A stretch of DNA of 64,000 bases from Dyadobacter luteus (GTDB lineage Bacteria > Bacteroidota > Bacteroidia > Cytophagales > Spirosomataceae), in the NCBI RefSeq assembly GCF_003383615.1, contig NZ_QNUL01000001.1:248001-312000 (forward strand), given 5' to 3'. The stretch's first letter is position 1; every line of letters starts with the position of its first letter. A program made the translations under genes and the position numbers. Positions 17,930-27,943 of the stretch are shown here, piece by piece. Below the pieces are notes generated by a model. It searched no databases. It was not told where the DNA came from and saw nothing but the letters and a program-made list of their open reading frames with translations.

Positions 17930-18544
17930 ATGTTAGACCAACTTTTAGGCCTCATAAAGGAAAACTCGCAACAGGCCATTGTACAAAATCCTGCAGTCCC
18001 CGATTCCCAGAATACAGAAGTAATGCAAACCTTGCTTGGCTCAATTACAGGTGGCTTTCAGCAACAGGCGCAGGCTGGCAACATACAGGGATTGATGGGA
18101 CTACTTTCCGGCAATAGTGGTTCCAATGCATCGAGTTTGATGAACAACCCGATCGTAGCTTCCATTGCAACCAACGCTATCAGTGCAATTGTCCAAAAGT
18201 TCGGATTGAGTAACAGCGCAGCAGGAGGTATTGTTTCATCTGTACTTCCCGGCGTAATTGGCAGCCTGATCAGTAAAGTGGGCAACCCTAATGATTCCAG
18301 CTTCGATTTCAACAGCGTTTTGGGTGGCTTGCTGGGAGGCAACCAAACTCAATCGGGCTCATCAGGATTTGATTTTAACCAAATAGGAAGTGCACTTGCC
18401 GATGGCAAACTGGATATGAACGACCTTATCCGCGTAGGCGGTAGCCTCATGGGTGGTGGTGCCAAAGGTGCAGACCAAGACAAACAGCAACAAGGTGGTG
18501 TGGATTTGGGTGGTTTACTTGGTGGATTGTTTGGAGGAAAATAA
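17930..18544 (+). CDS. DUF937-like Gly/Ser/Asn-rich protein
   Basis: The 204-residue product resembles DUF937/YidB-like proteins. It starts with a short helix (MLDQLLGLIKENSQQAIV) and contains repeated hydrophobic Gly-rich blocks (LMGLLSGNSGS, VLGGLLGG, LGGLLGGLFGG) and a central helical unit (IVQKFGLSNSAAGGIVSSVLPGVIGSLISK). There is no signal peptide. The function of the family is not known. The gene stands alone between two strong terminators, so it is a single transcription unit. The repeated GGLLGG blocks are low-complexity, and homology claims there should be treated with care. Confidence 0.7.
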   Translation: MLDQLLGLIKENSQQAIVQNPAVPDSQNTEVMQTLLGSITGGFQQQAQAGNIQGLMGLLSGNSGSNASSLMNNPIVASIATNAISAIVQKFGLSNSAAGGIVSSVLPGVIGSLISKVGNPNDSSFDFNSVLGGLLGGNQTQSGSSGFDFNQIGSALADGKLDMNDLIRVGGSLMGGGAKGADQDKQQQGGVDLGGLLGGLFGGK

Positions 18545-18570
18545 AAGAAATTCCAGGTTAGAAATAAGGA

Positions 18571-18608
18571 AAGGGCTGTTGCGAAAATTTTGCAACAGCC
18601 CTTTTTTT
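18571..18608 (+). terminator. Intrinsic terminator after the DUF937-like gene
   Basis: A perfect 12-bp stem (AAGGGCTGTTGC / GCAACAGCCCTT) with a 9-nt loop is followed by a T-run to 18608. Confidence 0.92.
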
Positions 18609-18685
18609 GAGTAAATCCAGCTAAGAAGCGATCTTTGCTACTCAGGTCAGAAGATCATTTAACAATCACGTAAAATAGCCGATAG

Positions 18686-18693
18686 TACATTTG
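18686..18693 (+). promoter_or_regulatory. Possible -7 element for the phospholipase C gene
   Basis: TACATTTG fits TAnnTTTG and lies 43 bp before the ATG at 18736. No good TTTG is found at the expected -33 distance, so this is tentative. Confidence 0.3.
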
Positions 18694-18735
18694 TCTCTGA
18701 GAAATGTATTGATTAGACTACCATTATTATTCATC

Positions 18736-21255
18736 ATGGAATCCAGAAGAGATTTTATAAAAAAAGCAGCACTGTTAACTGGCAGTGCGGGCTTATTTAA
18801 TGCTCTGCCCCTATCTATTCAGAAAGCACTTGCCATTAATCCTGCACCCGGCTCTACCTATATGGACGCAGAGCATGTAGTGATACTCATGCAGGAAAAC
18901 CGCTCATTCGACCACAGCTATGGTTCGCTCAGAGGTGTGAGAGGATTCAATGATCCCAGGGCGATCCGGCTACCTAACAATAATCGTGTATGGATGCAAA
19001 CAAATGCGTTTGGAGAAACGCACGTTCCCTTCCGGCTTAATATGAAAGAATCCCGTGCTACCTGGATGGGATCCCTGCCCCATTCCTGGACTAATCAGGT
19101 GGACGCGCGCAACAACGGAAAGTATGATCAATGGCTTATCGCAAAACAAGCAGGACATAAGGATTATAAAAAAATGCCTTTAACACAAGGATTTTATAAC
19201 CGGGAAGATATTCCTTTCTATTATGCCCTGGCAGACGCATTTACTGTATGCGATCAGAACTATTGCTCCTCACTGACTGGCACCACGCCCAACAGACTTT
19301 ATTTATGGACAGGTACTGTCAGAGAAAAGCCAAACCCTGATTCTTACGCTAACATCCGCAATGAGAATGTTAATGAGGATCACGAAGCAAGTTGGAAAAC
19401 ATTTCCTGAAAGACTTGAAGAGAACAATATTTCCTGGCGCATTTATCAGAATGAGCTAAGTATAGACACAGGATTCCAGGGTGAAGAAGATAGCTGGCTG
19501 GCCAATTATACAGACAGCCCCATGGAATGGTTTACGCAGTACCAGGTTCGTTTTCATACCGGCTATCAGACACACCTGAAAAACAGGATCGCCGCTTTGC
19601 CCGGAGAAATTGCAGATCTGGAAAGTCAGATTAAAAACGCCCCGGAAAAGGATACTGCAAAACTGACTAAAAATTTGAATGAAAAGCGTGCTCAGTTTAA
19701 AATAGCGAAGGAAGAAGTGATCAGGTGGAGTCCTGAAAATTTCGATAAGCTTACACAAAAACAGAAAAATCTGCACCAGAAGGCTTTCACTACGAATAAA
19801 AATGATCCCGACTACCGCACTATCACTACCGTTCCTTACCACGATGGCGATATAATTCATGAAGCACTGGCTCCGCAGGGAGACGTGCTGCACCAGTTTC
19901 GCTCAGATGTAAATAGTGATAAACTTCCTGCTGTATCCTGGCTGGTTGCACCACAGAATTTTTCTGACCACCCCAGCTCCCCCTGGTACGGAGCCTGGTA
20001 TGTTTCAGAGGTAATGGACATTCTCACTAAAAATCCGGAAGTCTGGAAGAAAACCATTTTCATTCTTTGTTACGACGAAAATGATGGATATTTCGATCAC
20101 GTTCCGCCATACGTTGTTCCTAACCCTTATCTGAAAGATACCGGTAAAACTTCTGAGGGAATTGATACCAAGGTTGAATACGTGACCTTAGAACAGGATA
20201 TGACCAAAAAGCCGAAGAAAGATTCGCGCGAAAGCCCCATTGGTCTTGGGTATAGGGTTCCTCTGGTGATAGCCTCTCCATGGAACCGGGGTGGAAATGT
20301 GTGTTCAGAAGTTTTTGACCATACCTCCATTCTACAGTTTCTGGAAAAATTTGTGAGCCACAAGTCAGGCAAGCAAATAAAAGAAACCAATATTAGTGAA
20401 TGGAGAAGAACAATCTGTGGCGATTTGACTTCAACGTTTACACCTTATAATGGCCAGAGCATTCCTCTTCCCAAGTTCGTGGAGCGAACAGAATTTATGG
20501 AGAGCATCCACAACGCACAATACAAAAAGCTCCCGAATGACTACAAAGTACTGACAGAAGCAGAAATCGCGCAGATCAATCAGGATCCTTTTGCATCATC
20601 TGTGATGCCACGCCAGGAAAAAGGGACTCGTCCTGCGACAGCCATACCCTATGAACTGTACGCAACAGGTGCTCTAAACTCTGCCAAAAATGCATTTGAG
20701 ATTCAATTACATGTCGGAAATGGCATATTTGGCAAGGCGTCTGCCGGCTCCCCTTTCATGATTTATGCCTACGGAATAAAAGAAGAAAAAGTTCTTGTCA
20801 GAAATTATGCTGTAAAAGCAGGAGATACCCTATCTGATTCCTGGAACCTGAGTGATTTTGAAAACGGGAAATTTCATCTCGTAGTGTACGGGCCGAACGG
20901 ATTCATGCGAGAGTTTGTGGGGGATAATTCCGACAAGAGGATTAAATTATCTACTGAATACCAATTAGATAAAAACAAAAAAGCGACAGGAAATGTAGTC
21001 CTGAAATGTAGAAATGTGTCTTCAGAGCCCGTTAAAATTCAGATATCGGATAATGCTTACAAGGCATTGCAACAGTCAAAAACTATTGCGGCGGGTAGCA
21101 ATGCTACTATTTTGTTAAATCTGGAGAAAAACTTTAACTGGTATGACTTCACCGTCAGTACGGAAGGTGATGACAAAAACACTGTTCGTTTTACCGGCCA
21201 TGTAGAAACAGGAAAAGAAAGTCAGAGTGATCCATACATGGGTCAAACTATCTGA
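18736..21255 (+). CDS. Tat-exported phosphocholine-type phospholipase C
   Basis: The enzyme would hydrolyse phosphatidylcholine or sphingomyelin to release phosphocholine outside the cytoplasm. The ATG at 18736 gives a twin-arginine signal (ESRRDFIKKAALLTGSAG). An earlier start at 18691 would put extra residues before it. Residues about 45-520 are the phosphoesterase domain with HVVILMQENRSFDHSYG (metal-binding Glu and Asn) near residue 45 and the YDENDGYFDHVPPY motif near 450. Two C-terminal beta-domains (DUF756 type) follow, from about 640 and 745. The 840-residue length is normal. The role may be phosphate scavenging or lipid degradation. It is a single-gene unit upstream of dnaK. Confidence 0.9.
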   Translation: MESRRDFIKKAALLTGSAGLFNALPLSIQKALAINPAPGSTYMDAEHVVILMQENRSFDHSYGSLRGVRGFNDPRAIRLPNNNRVWMQTNAFGETHVPFRLNMKESRATWMGSLPHSWTNQVDARNNGKYDQWLIAKQAGHKDYKKMPLTQGFYNREDIPFYYALADAFTVCDQNYCSSLTGTTPNRLYLWTGTVREKPNPDSYANIRNENVNEDHEASWKTFPERLEENNISWRIYQNELSIDTGFQGEEDSWLANYTDSPMEWFTQYQVRFHTGYQTHLKNRIAALPGEIADLESQIKNAPEKDTAKLTKNLNEKRAQFKIAKEEVIRWSPENFDKLTQKQKNLHQKAFTTNKNDPDYRTITTVPYHDGDIIHEALAPQGDVLHQFRSDVNSDKLPAVSWLVAPQNFSDHPSSPWYGAWYVSEVMDILTKNPEVWKKTIFILCYDENDGYFDHVPPYVVPNPYLKDTGKTSEGIDTKVEYVTLEQDMTKKPKKDSRESPIGLGYRVPLVIASPWNRGGNVCSEVFDHTSILQFLEKFVSHKSGKQIKETNISEWRRTICGDLTSTFTPYNGQSIPLPKFVERTEFMESIHNAQYKKLPNDYKVLTEAEIAQINQDPFASSVMPRQEKGTRPATAIPYELYATGALNSAKNAFEIQLHVGNGIFGKASAGSPFMIYAYGIKEEKVLVRNYAVKAGDTLSDSWNLSDFENGKFHLVVYGPNGFMREFVGDNSDKRIKLSTEYQLDKNKKATGNVVLKCRNVSSEPVKIQISDNAYKALQQSKTIAAGSNATILLNLEKNFNWYDFTVSTEGDDKNTVRFTGHVETGKESQSDPYMGQTI

Positions 21256-21521
21256 TAAACAGGCCATTATTAGAAGCTAAAAAGGTTTTGCCGGATTGAA
21301 AGTTTTCGTTTTTACAAATCTCAGTTATCTGATTTGTGCTGATGAAAATCTTCATCTCAGCAAAACCTTCTTCATTTGGCGAATATGACAGTTTGTCATA
21401 TATAAATAATTCATAAAGTCTTGGTACGAGCTTTTTAGCAAACTCTTCAAAAGTCAGAAAGCATGTATTGAATCTGACATGAAAGAAGAATTAAAATCAT
21501 AACATAAATTATAAATAAAAA
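21256..21521 (+). other. dnaK upstream region with two short inverted repeats
   Basis: This 266-bp gap has no coding frame. It contains a hairpin at 21337-21362 (GATGAA-AATC-TTCATC with outer TGCT/AGCA) and an inverted repeat TATGACAGTTTGTCATA at 21384-21400. I see no CIRCE element and no exact TAnnTTTG box close to dnaK. Either repeat could be a regulator site or simply the end of the upstream transcript. Confidence 0.35.
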
Positions 21522-23429
21522 ATGGGAAAAATTATTGGCATAGACTTAGGAACTACGAACTCTTGTGTGGCTGTGATGGAAGGTAACGAACCTGTCGTGA
21601 TAGCAAATAGCGAAGGTGCTCGTACTACGCCGTCCGTAGTTGCCTTTATGGATAACGGCGAGCGTAAGATAGGTGCGCCTGCAAAACGTCAGGCAATCAC
21701 CAATCCCAAACATACGATTAGCTCTATCAAACGTTTCATGGGTAAAAAATATGATGACGTTAATAGTGAAATGCAAACCATTGCATACACAGTAGAGAAA
21801 GGTCCTAACAACACGCCACGTATTCCAATCGGAGATCGTTTATATACACCACAGGAAGTTTCAGCTTTCATTTTGCAAAAAATGAGACAAACAGCTGAAG
21901 ACTATCTGGGACAGGAAGTAACAGAAGCGGTAATTACAGTTCCTGCTTACTTTAATGATGCGGAACGTCAGGCTACAAAAGAAGCTGGTCAGATCGCAGG
22001 TCTTGATGTAAAACGTATCATCAACGAGCCAACTGCAGCTGCCTTGGCATATGGCCTTGACAAGCAACATATCGATATGAAAATCGCTGTGTTTGACTTG
22101 GGTGGTGGTACTTTTGATATTTCAATCCTTGAATTAGGTGACGGTGTTTTCGAAGTAAAATCAACTGATGGTGATACGCACCTTGGTGGAGATGACTTTG
22201 ACCAGGTGATCATCAACTGGCTTGCTGACGAATTCAAAACTGACGAAGGTGTTGATCTTAGAAAAGATCCTATGGCTCTGCAACGTTTGAAGGAAGCTGC
22301 AGAAAAAGCTAAAGTTGAACTTTCAAGCTCAACTCAGACTGAAATCAACCTACCGTATATATTCCCTGTTGACGGTATTCCAAAGCACCTTGTTCGTACG
22401 CTTACAAAAGCAAAATTCGAGCAATTGGCTGACAGCTTGTTCCAACGCATGATGGAACCTTGCAAAAGAGCCATGAAAAATGCAGGATACTCAAACAGCG
22501 ATATTTCTGAAATTATTCTTGTAGGTGGTTCTACACGTATTCCACGTGTGCAGGAAGAAGTTGAGAAATTCTTTGGAAAGAAACCTTCTAAAGGAGTTAA
22601 CCCTGACGAAGCAGTTGCAGTAGGTGCAGCGATCCAGGGTGGTGTATTGACAGGTGAAGTAAAAGATGTACTTCTGCTTGACGTTATCCCTCTTTCATTA
22701 GGTATCGAAACTTTGGGTGGTGTTTCTACAAAACTAATTGAAGCGAATACAACTATTCCTTCCAAAAAAACAGAAACATTCTCTACTGCGGCGGATAATC
22801 AGCCATCTGTTGAGATTCACATCCTTCAGGGTGAGCGTCCGATGGCTAACCAGAACCGTACTTTGGGACGTTTCCACCTGTCTGATATTCCACCAGCACA
22901 ACGTGGTACTCCTCAGATTGAAGTTACTTTTGATGTAGATGCAAATGGTATCCTTCACGTGTCTGCGAAAGATAAAGGAACTGGTAAAGAGCAAAAAATC
23001 AGAATTGAAGCTTCAAGCGGACTGACAGATGCGGAAATCAACCGTATGCGTGAAGAAGCGAAAGCGAACGAAGCTGCTGATAAAGCAGAACGTGAAAAAA
23101 TAGATAAAATCAATGCAGCTGACAGCCTGATCTTCTCGACTGAAAAACAGTTGAAAGAATTCGGAGATAAACTTTCAGAAGGAAACAAATCAGCTATCGA
23201 AGGAGCGCTGACTGAACTGAAAGCAGCTCATTCAACTCAGGATGCTGCAGGAATTGATACTGCGATGGAAAAGCTGAACGCTGCATGGCAAGCATCAAGC
23301 CAGGAAATGTATGCACAGGGTGGCGAAGGGCAGCAAGGTCCTGCAGGTAACCCACAAGGCAATCCGACAGGTAATGAAGGAGCCGGTGCAGAAGATGTTA
23401 CAGATGTTAACTTCGAAGAAGTTAAATAA
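21522..23429 (+). CDS. dnaK: Chaperone DnaK (Hsp70)
   Basis: The 635-residue product has the full Hsp70 layout. The ATPase domain holds [17 protein letters not shown] at the start, [16 protein letters not shown] near 192 and [13 protein letters not shown] near 332. The linker is [19 protein letters not shown] near 385, followed by the substrate-binding beta-domain and the helical lid. The C-terminal tail is Gly/Gln/Asn-rich and ends in [10 protein letters not shown], close to the EEVD-like ends of bacterial DnaK. It folds proteins with DnaJ and GrpE, neither of which is in the window. The gene is a single unit ending in a terminator. Confidence 0.99.
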   Translation: MGKIIGIDLGTTNSCVAVMEGNEPVVIANSEGARTTPSVVAFMDNGERKIGAPAKRQAITNPKHTISSIKRFMGKKYDDVNSEMQTIAYTVEKGPNNTPRIPIGDRLYTPQEVSAFILQKMRQTAEDYLGQEVTEAVITVPAYFNDAERQATKEAGQIAGLDVKRIINEPTAAALAYGLDKQHIDMKIAVFDLGGGTFDISILELGDGVFEVKSTDGDTHLGGDDFDQVIINWLADEFKTDEGVDLRKDPMALQRLKEAAEKAKVELSSSTQTEINLPYIFPVDGIPKHLVRTLTKAKFEQLADSLFQRMMEPCKRAMKNAGYSNSDISEIILVGGSTRIPRVQEEVEKFFGKKPSKGVNPDEAVAVGAAIQGGVLTGEVKDVLLLDVIPLSLGIETLGGVSTKLIEANTTIPSKKTETFSTAADNQPSVEIHILQGERPMANQNRTLGRFHLSDIPPAQRGTPQIEVTFDVDANGILHVSAKDKGTGKEQKIRIEASSGLTDAEINRMREEAKANEAADKAEREKIDKINAADSLIFSTEKQLKEFGDKLSEGNKSAIEGALTELKAAHSTQDAAGIDTAMEKLNAAWQASSQEMYAQGGEGQQGPAGNPQGNPTGNEGAGAEDVTDVNFEEVK

Positions 23430-23448
23430 GGGAAATCATCTCAAAAAA

Positions 23449-23482
23449 ATCCCCGTCTGCTTTTTAGATGGGGATTTTTTTT
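23449..23482 (+). terminator. Intrinsic terminator after dnaK
   Basis: An 11-bp stem with one G-U pair (AATCCCCGTCT / AGATGGGGATT) is followed by eight T. It starts 20 bp after the dnaK stop. Confidence 0.92.
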
Positions 23483-23617
23483 ACCCGCCAGTGGCAAAAC
23501 AGGTACATTTTCGGTTACAATGTCACCTATAATCAAAACTTTACACTGGCATTAATTTTTTAAACTCAGGAAGAAAATCAACACTTCAAAACTCCAAATT
23601 TTTTAACGACTCATTGT

Positions 23618-23830
23618 ATGGAAGCAAAATTAGCATTGCCTGAATTGATGTATCTGTCTCCGACTACCAGAGAAAAGGCGGTAGCCATCGCTCAGGAATT
23701 ACTCAAGACAAACAACATTTCTCCCAGAGAAGCTGTTTCGAAAGCTATTCTCATTGCGAAAAACTGGGCCGTTAAAAATGTAAACAGGAGAGTTTGGAAA
23801 AAACTTAAATCCATAGAGGAAATAATATGA
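23618..23830 (+). CDS. 70-residue protein coupled to an SDR
   Basis: I do not know a named family for this 70-residue product. It is helical, with an acidic to neutral first half (MEAKLALPELMYLSPTTREKA) and a basic second half (NRRVWKKLKSIEEII), and has no signal peptide or cysteines. The phrase NNISPREAVSKAILIAKNWAVKN looks like a conserved two-helix core. Its stop overlaps the ATG of the following dehydrogenase (ATGA, 4 nt), so the two proteins are made together. It could be an accessory subunit or a small stabilising protein for that enzyme. That inference rests only on the overlap. Confidence 0.7.
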   Translation: MEAKLALPELMYLSPTTREKAVAIAQELLKTNNISPREAVSKAILIAKNWAVKNVNRRVWKKLKSIEEII

Positions 23831-24654
23831 GTGATTCATTTTTGAGATTAAAGGATCAGGTTGCCATTGTGACCGGATCCAGCTCCGGAATAGGACGCGC
23901 CTGCGCCATTCATCTTGCCAGCCTTGGAGCCAAAGTAGTTGTCAACTATTCGTCCAATGCGGAAGAAGGCAGGAAGACAATGGAGGAGATTGAAAAAATT
24001 GGCGGCACCGCAATTCTTGTCAAGGCTGATGTAAGCCGCGAGGAAGAAGTGAAAGCCATGTTCAATAAAACCATTAATGAATACGGGAAGCTTGACATTC
24101 TGATCAGCAATGCCGGTCTTCAGAAAGACGCTGCGTTCCTTGATATGACATTGGAAGAATGGCAGAAAGTAATTGACGTCAACCTGACTGGTCAGTTTTT
24201 ATGCTGCCGGGAAGCAGCCAGGCAATTCGTAGCACAAGAGAAAAACAAAGCTGATGTTCTGGATCACAGCGAACTTTCCATTGGTAAGATCGTCCTGATG
24301 AGTTCAGTACATGATATTATTCCGTGGGCAGGCCATGTTAATTATGCGGCTTCCAAGGGTGGAGTGATGATGTTCATGAAATCTATTTCTCAGGAACTGG
24401 CGCCGCATAAGATCCGGGTTAATTCTGTGAGCCCCGGAGCTATCAAAACGACCATCAATAAAGAAGTTTGGTCGGATCCAGAAAAATACAAAAGTTTATT
24501 GCAGTTGATTCCTTATAAACGAATAGGTACCCCACAAGACGTAGCCAAGGCTGTCGCCTGGCTTTCTTCTGATGAGTCGGATTACGTAAATGGGGAAACA
24601 CTTTATATTGATGGAGGAATGACCTTGTATCCTGAGTTCGCGGACAACGGTTGA
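23827..24654 (+). CDS. Short-chain dehydrogenase, glucose 1-dehydrogenase-like
   Basis: The 275-residue product is a classical SDR. It has the cofactor loop TGSSSGIGRACAIHL near residue 16, NAGLQKDAAF near 98, a catalytic Ser in VLMSSVHD near 158, and Tyr/Lys in YAASKGG near 177. The C-terminal pattern VNGETLYIDGGMTLYPEF is typical of glucose 1-dehydrogenase-type members, which oxidise glucose to gluconolactone with NAD(P). An Asn at the end of strand 2 region (VVNYSSNAEEG) suggests NADP use. The substrate is inferred from family resemblance only. It is translated together with the upstream 70-residue protein. Confidence 0.88.
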   Translation: MSDSFLRLKDQVAIVTGSSSGIGRACAIHLASLGAKVVVNYSSNAEEGRKTMEEIEKIGGTAILVKADVSREEEVKAMFNKTINEYGKLDILISNAGLQKDAAFLDMTLEEWQKVIDVNLTGQFLCCREAARQFVAQEKNKADVLDHSELSIGKIVLMSSVHDIIPWAGHVNYAASKGGVMMFMKSISQELAPHKIRVNSVSPGAIKTTINKEVWSDPEKYKSLLQLIPYKRIGTPQDVAKAVAWLSSDESDYVNGETLYIDGGMTLYPEFADNG

Positions 24655-24675
24655 CATTCGAATTGAGCAAATCTA

Positions 24676-24706
24676 AAACGCGTCAGAAATCTGATGCGTT
24701 TTTTTA
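24676..24706 (+). terminator. Intrinsic terminator after the SDR gene
   Basis: An 11-bp stem with one G-U pair (AAACGCGTCAG / CTGATGCGTTT) closes an AAAT loop and runs into a T-tract to about 24706. Confidence 0.9.
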
Positions 24707-24725
24707 TGTCTTTCTTTTTAATTCT

Positions 24726-24767
24726 ATCCGTCCCCCTTATTGCGTCATATACAATAAGGGAGCGGAT
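24726..24767. other. Long interrupted hairpin in the gap before the propeller sensor
   Basis: CCCTTATTG at 24734-24742 pairs with CAATAAGGG at 24752-24760, and flanking ATCCG and CGGAT extend the stem after a small internal loop. It is not followed by a T-run. It may be the 3' part of a transcript end or a structured leader. The rest of 24655-24997 holds the palindrome described separately and no coding frame. Confidence 0.4.
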
Positions 24768-24861
24768 TAAGAGGAGGGTTTCAAATTTTTAAGTGATAAT
24801 GGTGTGTGTACCGCTTATTTTTTGAACACTCAAATTTCTGCATTTTTTATGTTAGGTTTTA

Positions 24862-24900
24862 TCATGGTAAACCATGAAATTGACTCCAAAAAGCCATGAT
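24862..24900. promoter_or_regulatory. Palindrome and spaced half-site, candidate operator
   Basis: TCATGGT-AA-ACCATGA (24862-24877) is a perfect 7-bp palindrome. A third copy of the half-site (GCCATGA) lies 22 bp further on the same strand, about two helical turns away. The site is 98-136 bp before the ATG of the propeller sensor gene. Confidence 0.4.
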
Positions 24901-24997
24901 ATTGGTACTCTAAACTAGGATAATACTGCATTCAGGGGGATATTTATACTAATCTAATGAATCGTACAAAGATTCAGGGTCAGGGATAGCCATTGAC

Positions 24998-27943
24998 ATG
25001 CGTATCATATATGTAACCATACTTCTGTTTGCTCTCTCAGCTGGCCAGGTGTCTGCTCAGGGAACCTATAGATTCCGGCATGTCGGAATTGAAGATGGTC
25101 TGTCGCAGGGTTCGGTATACCATATGATGAAAGACTCACGGGGCTATCTGTGGATGTCGTCACAGGATGGAGTCAATAAGTTTAATGGTAAGAACTTTGA
25201 AGTTTATCTTTCCGGAGCTTCAGGAGAATCGACGAATATACAGGGTATTGCAGAAGACAAGGAAGGGCAGATATGGATTGGCTCACATAAAGGCGTTTAT
25301 AAATACGACCGGCCAACAAATAAATTTTTGCAACCCGGCTTCACAAAAACAATTCCAACCGGGTCTGTGCATGTATTCTCAGACCGGGACAGGAATACAT
25401 ACCTGCTGACTGAAACAGGTTTATTTTCTCTACATAATGGTAGAATCAAACTTCTGACCGATCAATTAGCTTACAGCAGGTCTCAGTTTAACAACTTTAT
25501 CACCACAACTCCCGATGGAGATATATGGCTTCTTACTCCCGAACACGAAGTCATTCGCTATGCCGTTAAAACTCAGAAAACAATCCCGTACTTTTCGAGA
25601 TCTTCATCCTCTTTTTCAACAGGTTCTGACTTTTCCTGCATCAGTTCCGACCGTGCAGGCAACGTATGGATCGGCGGAAAGCAGCAACTGATATGCCTCG
25701 AATACAACACTCAGAAAACTACAGTACACACAAACCTGTTGCAGGATCAAGGGATTAACTTTTTTGACATTGCCGAGGATCTCCACGGAAAGTTATGGCT
25801 GGCTACTGAGAAAAACGGGATCATTATTTTCGATCCGCGAAAAGGCAAGATTGCAGAACACATCCAACATGAGGACGACATCGCGAATAGCCTGAAATTC
25901 AATGAAGTAAGCGAGATATTTATTGATGAAAACAATGATGTATTTGCTAATACCGATCCGCAAGGTATTGATATTATTACGAGTGTCCCCTCCGCATTTA
26001 CTTGCTATACCTACGGTAAGAACAATAATTTTAATTTGAGCGGCTATTCAATACGGGGGCTTGCAGAGGATAAAAATGCAGATATATGGATTGGAACTGA
26101 ATTAACAGGAATTAACCGTCTGAGTCCTAATACCGGTCAGGTGAGGCACTACACAACCGCAAACGGACTTCCGGATAACACAATACGCTATGTACTGAAG
26201 GACCAGGCGGACAGAATATGGGTTGCCACTCTGAACGGGTTCGCGCTATATCTTCCCGATGCGGATCGGTTTCGAAAGTTTGAACTTCCCAACTTTTGTG
26301 AAGTAAGCAATTTGTTATCGGTAGATAACTCTTTGATGCTTCTGATTACTAACAAAGGAATTATGTTCTTTGACACGCATAAGATGCAGGTAATCAAAAC
26401 AGAGAAGAATTCTTTTGTTGGTGGTTATGCATCCTATTTCGATGAAAAAAACCAGCTAATCTACATTGCCAGCCGTTATCGGGGTGTTGAGGTATTTCAG
26501 CTTTCAGATAATAAGTTAAAGCAGATCCGAAAACTCTTCACAAATTACCATGTACTTGATCTGCACCACTCCACCACGGAAGGACTGTTATGGGCGGCCA
26601 CAGATCAGGGTTTGGTGAAACTGAATATACTTAACAACAGCATTATCAAAACTTATCACGTTAAGGATGGTTTGCATCATGAATACATCTATTGCATCCA
26701 ACAGGATAAGTCCGGAAATCTCTGGCTCAGCACCAACCGGGGACTGACCAGATTCAATCCGGAATCCGAACGATTTGAATTCGTTAAGGAAATTCCTCCC
26801 CGCGAGTACAACTCCCGTTCCTCACTTGCCACTGCTTCTGGTGATCTATATTTCGGAAGTACCAGAGGTCTTGACCGTATAAGACCGCGACTACTCAGTT
26901 TGCGCAGAGACAAAGTAAGCGCTCACTTCACGGGGCTTGTTCTTGATGGAACAGAAAATGGCAGCAATCCTAAACAGATTGCTGCAGATGATACGATACA
27001 ACTCTCCTACTCAGACAATACTTTTACATTGAAATTCACAGCCACAGATTTTCGTAGCGCCGGACTGAACCGCTTCCGGTATTTTATGAAAGGATACGAT
27101 AAGGATACAATTTATGCAGGCACACTTGACCAGGTACGATATGCCCGCCTGCCTGCCGGAGAATATGAATTTCAGCTACAGGCTTCAGACTTGGGAGGCA
27201 ACTGGGTATCCGCAGTTAGAAAATTGTCGATCGTAATCGCACCACCTTTCTGGCAAACGTGGTGGTTCCTTTTTCTGATGATTCTCCTGTTCGCAGGTGT
27301 TATTTTTCTTTCTATCAGAACCTATCTCAATCAAAAATTACTGGCTCAGCGAATCGAGTCTGAAAAGAGAATTTCACTGGAAAGGGAGCGGGCGCGCATT
27401 GCACGGGATATGAATGATAGCCTTGGCTCTGAATTATTCGGACTCAAACTATTGGGGCAGGTAGCTATGCATCAGTCCAATAAAGAAGACACTAATTCCT
27501 ACCTGCAACGTATTGTGGATACTTCCCGAACGATCTCGGATCAGATCAGTGAGGTGATTTGGATCACAGACTCAGAACAGGACAATGCGGAAAGCTTGTG
27601 GTCCTATATCAAAAAGAACGCCGATATTTATCTGCGTCCTTCAGGTGTTTCATATCATTTTGCTGATATCTGCGAAAATGAAACAACGGCCATTTCCGGA
27701 GAAAGGCGTCACGAAATTCTTAATTTTCACAAGCTGTTATTCTCTGAGGTAACCAAATCCTTTAACCTCGGTAATTGTAAACTCTCCTTTAATATATCCC
27801 CTTCAGACCTTACCATTACGTTAGTCAATGCTGAATTCCCTAATCTGAACTTACCGCTTCTGCAAAGTCTTAAGAAATTAAGAGGATCACTTTCCAGCGA
27901 GCCAGAATACCTGTATGTGTTTAATATTCCCCTTAAGGATTAG
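24998..27943 (+). CDS. Propeller/Y_Y_Y sensor with HisKA_3-like region lacking the phospho-acceptor His
   Basis: The 981-residue product has a signal peptide (1-20), then two-component-regulator propeller repeats to about residue 650 (for example GYLWMSSQDGVNKFNGK and GNLWLSTNRGLTRFNPE), a Y_Y_Y domain (about 665-745), and a single membrane helix (about 752-775). A cytoplasmic stretch follows that aligns to HisKA_3 kinases. In that family the motif is ARDLHDxLG. Here it is ARDMNDSLG, so the phosphorylated His is Asn806. The ATP-binding part is also degraded: the N-box Asn is missing (SEVTKSF) and no DxGxG box is seen. It can sense but very probably cannot phosphorylate. It overlaps the convergent NarL-type regulator by 4 nt. 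Confidence 0.88.
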   Translation: MRIIYVTILLFALSAGQVSAQGTYRFRHVGIEDGLSQGSVYHMMKDSRGYLWMSSQDGVNKFNGKNFEVYLSGASGESTNIQGIAEDKEGQIWIGSHKGVYKYDRPTNKFLQPGFTKTIPTGSVHVFSDRDRNTYLLTETGLFSLHNGRIKLLTDQLAYSRSQFNNFITTTPDGDIWLLTPEHEVIRYAVKTQKTIPYFSRSSSSFSTGSDFSCISSDRAGNVWIGGKQQLICLEYNTQKTTVHTNLLQDQGINFFDIAEDLHGKLWLATEKNGIIIFDPRKGKIAEHIQHEDDIANSLKFNEVSEIFIDENNDVFANTDPQGIDIITSVPSAFTCYTYGKNNNFNLSGYSIRGLAEDKNADIWIGTELTGINRLSPNTGQVRHYTTANGLPDNTIRYVLKDQADRIWVATLNGFALYLPDADRFRKFELPNFCEVSNLLSVDNSLMLLITNKGIMFFDTHKMQVIKTEKNSFVGGYASYFDEKNQLIYIASRYRGVEVFQLSDNKLKQIRKLFTNYHVLDLHHSTTEGLLWAATDQGLVKLNILNNSIIKTYHVKDGLHHEYIYCIQQDKSGNLWLSTNRGLTRFNPESERFEFVKEIPPREYNSRSSLATASGDLYFGSTRGLDRIRPRLLSLRRDKVSAHFTGLVLDGTENGSNPKQIAADDTIQLSYSDNTFTLKFTATDFRSAGLNRFRYFMKGYDKDTIYAGTLDQVRYARLPAGEYEFQLQASDLGGNWVSAVRKLSIVIAPPFWQTWWFLFLMILLFAGVIFLSIRTYLNQKLLAQRIESEKRISLERERARIARDMNDSLGSELFGLKLLGQVAMHQSNKEDTNSYLQRIVDTSRTISDQISEVIWITDSEQDNAESLWSYIKKNADIYLRPSGVSYHFADICENETTAISGERRHEILNFHKLLFSEVTKSFNLGNCKLSFNISPSDLTITLVNAEFPNLNLPLLQSLKKLRGSLSSEPEYLYVFNIPLKD

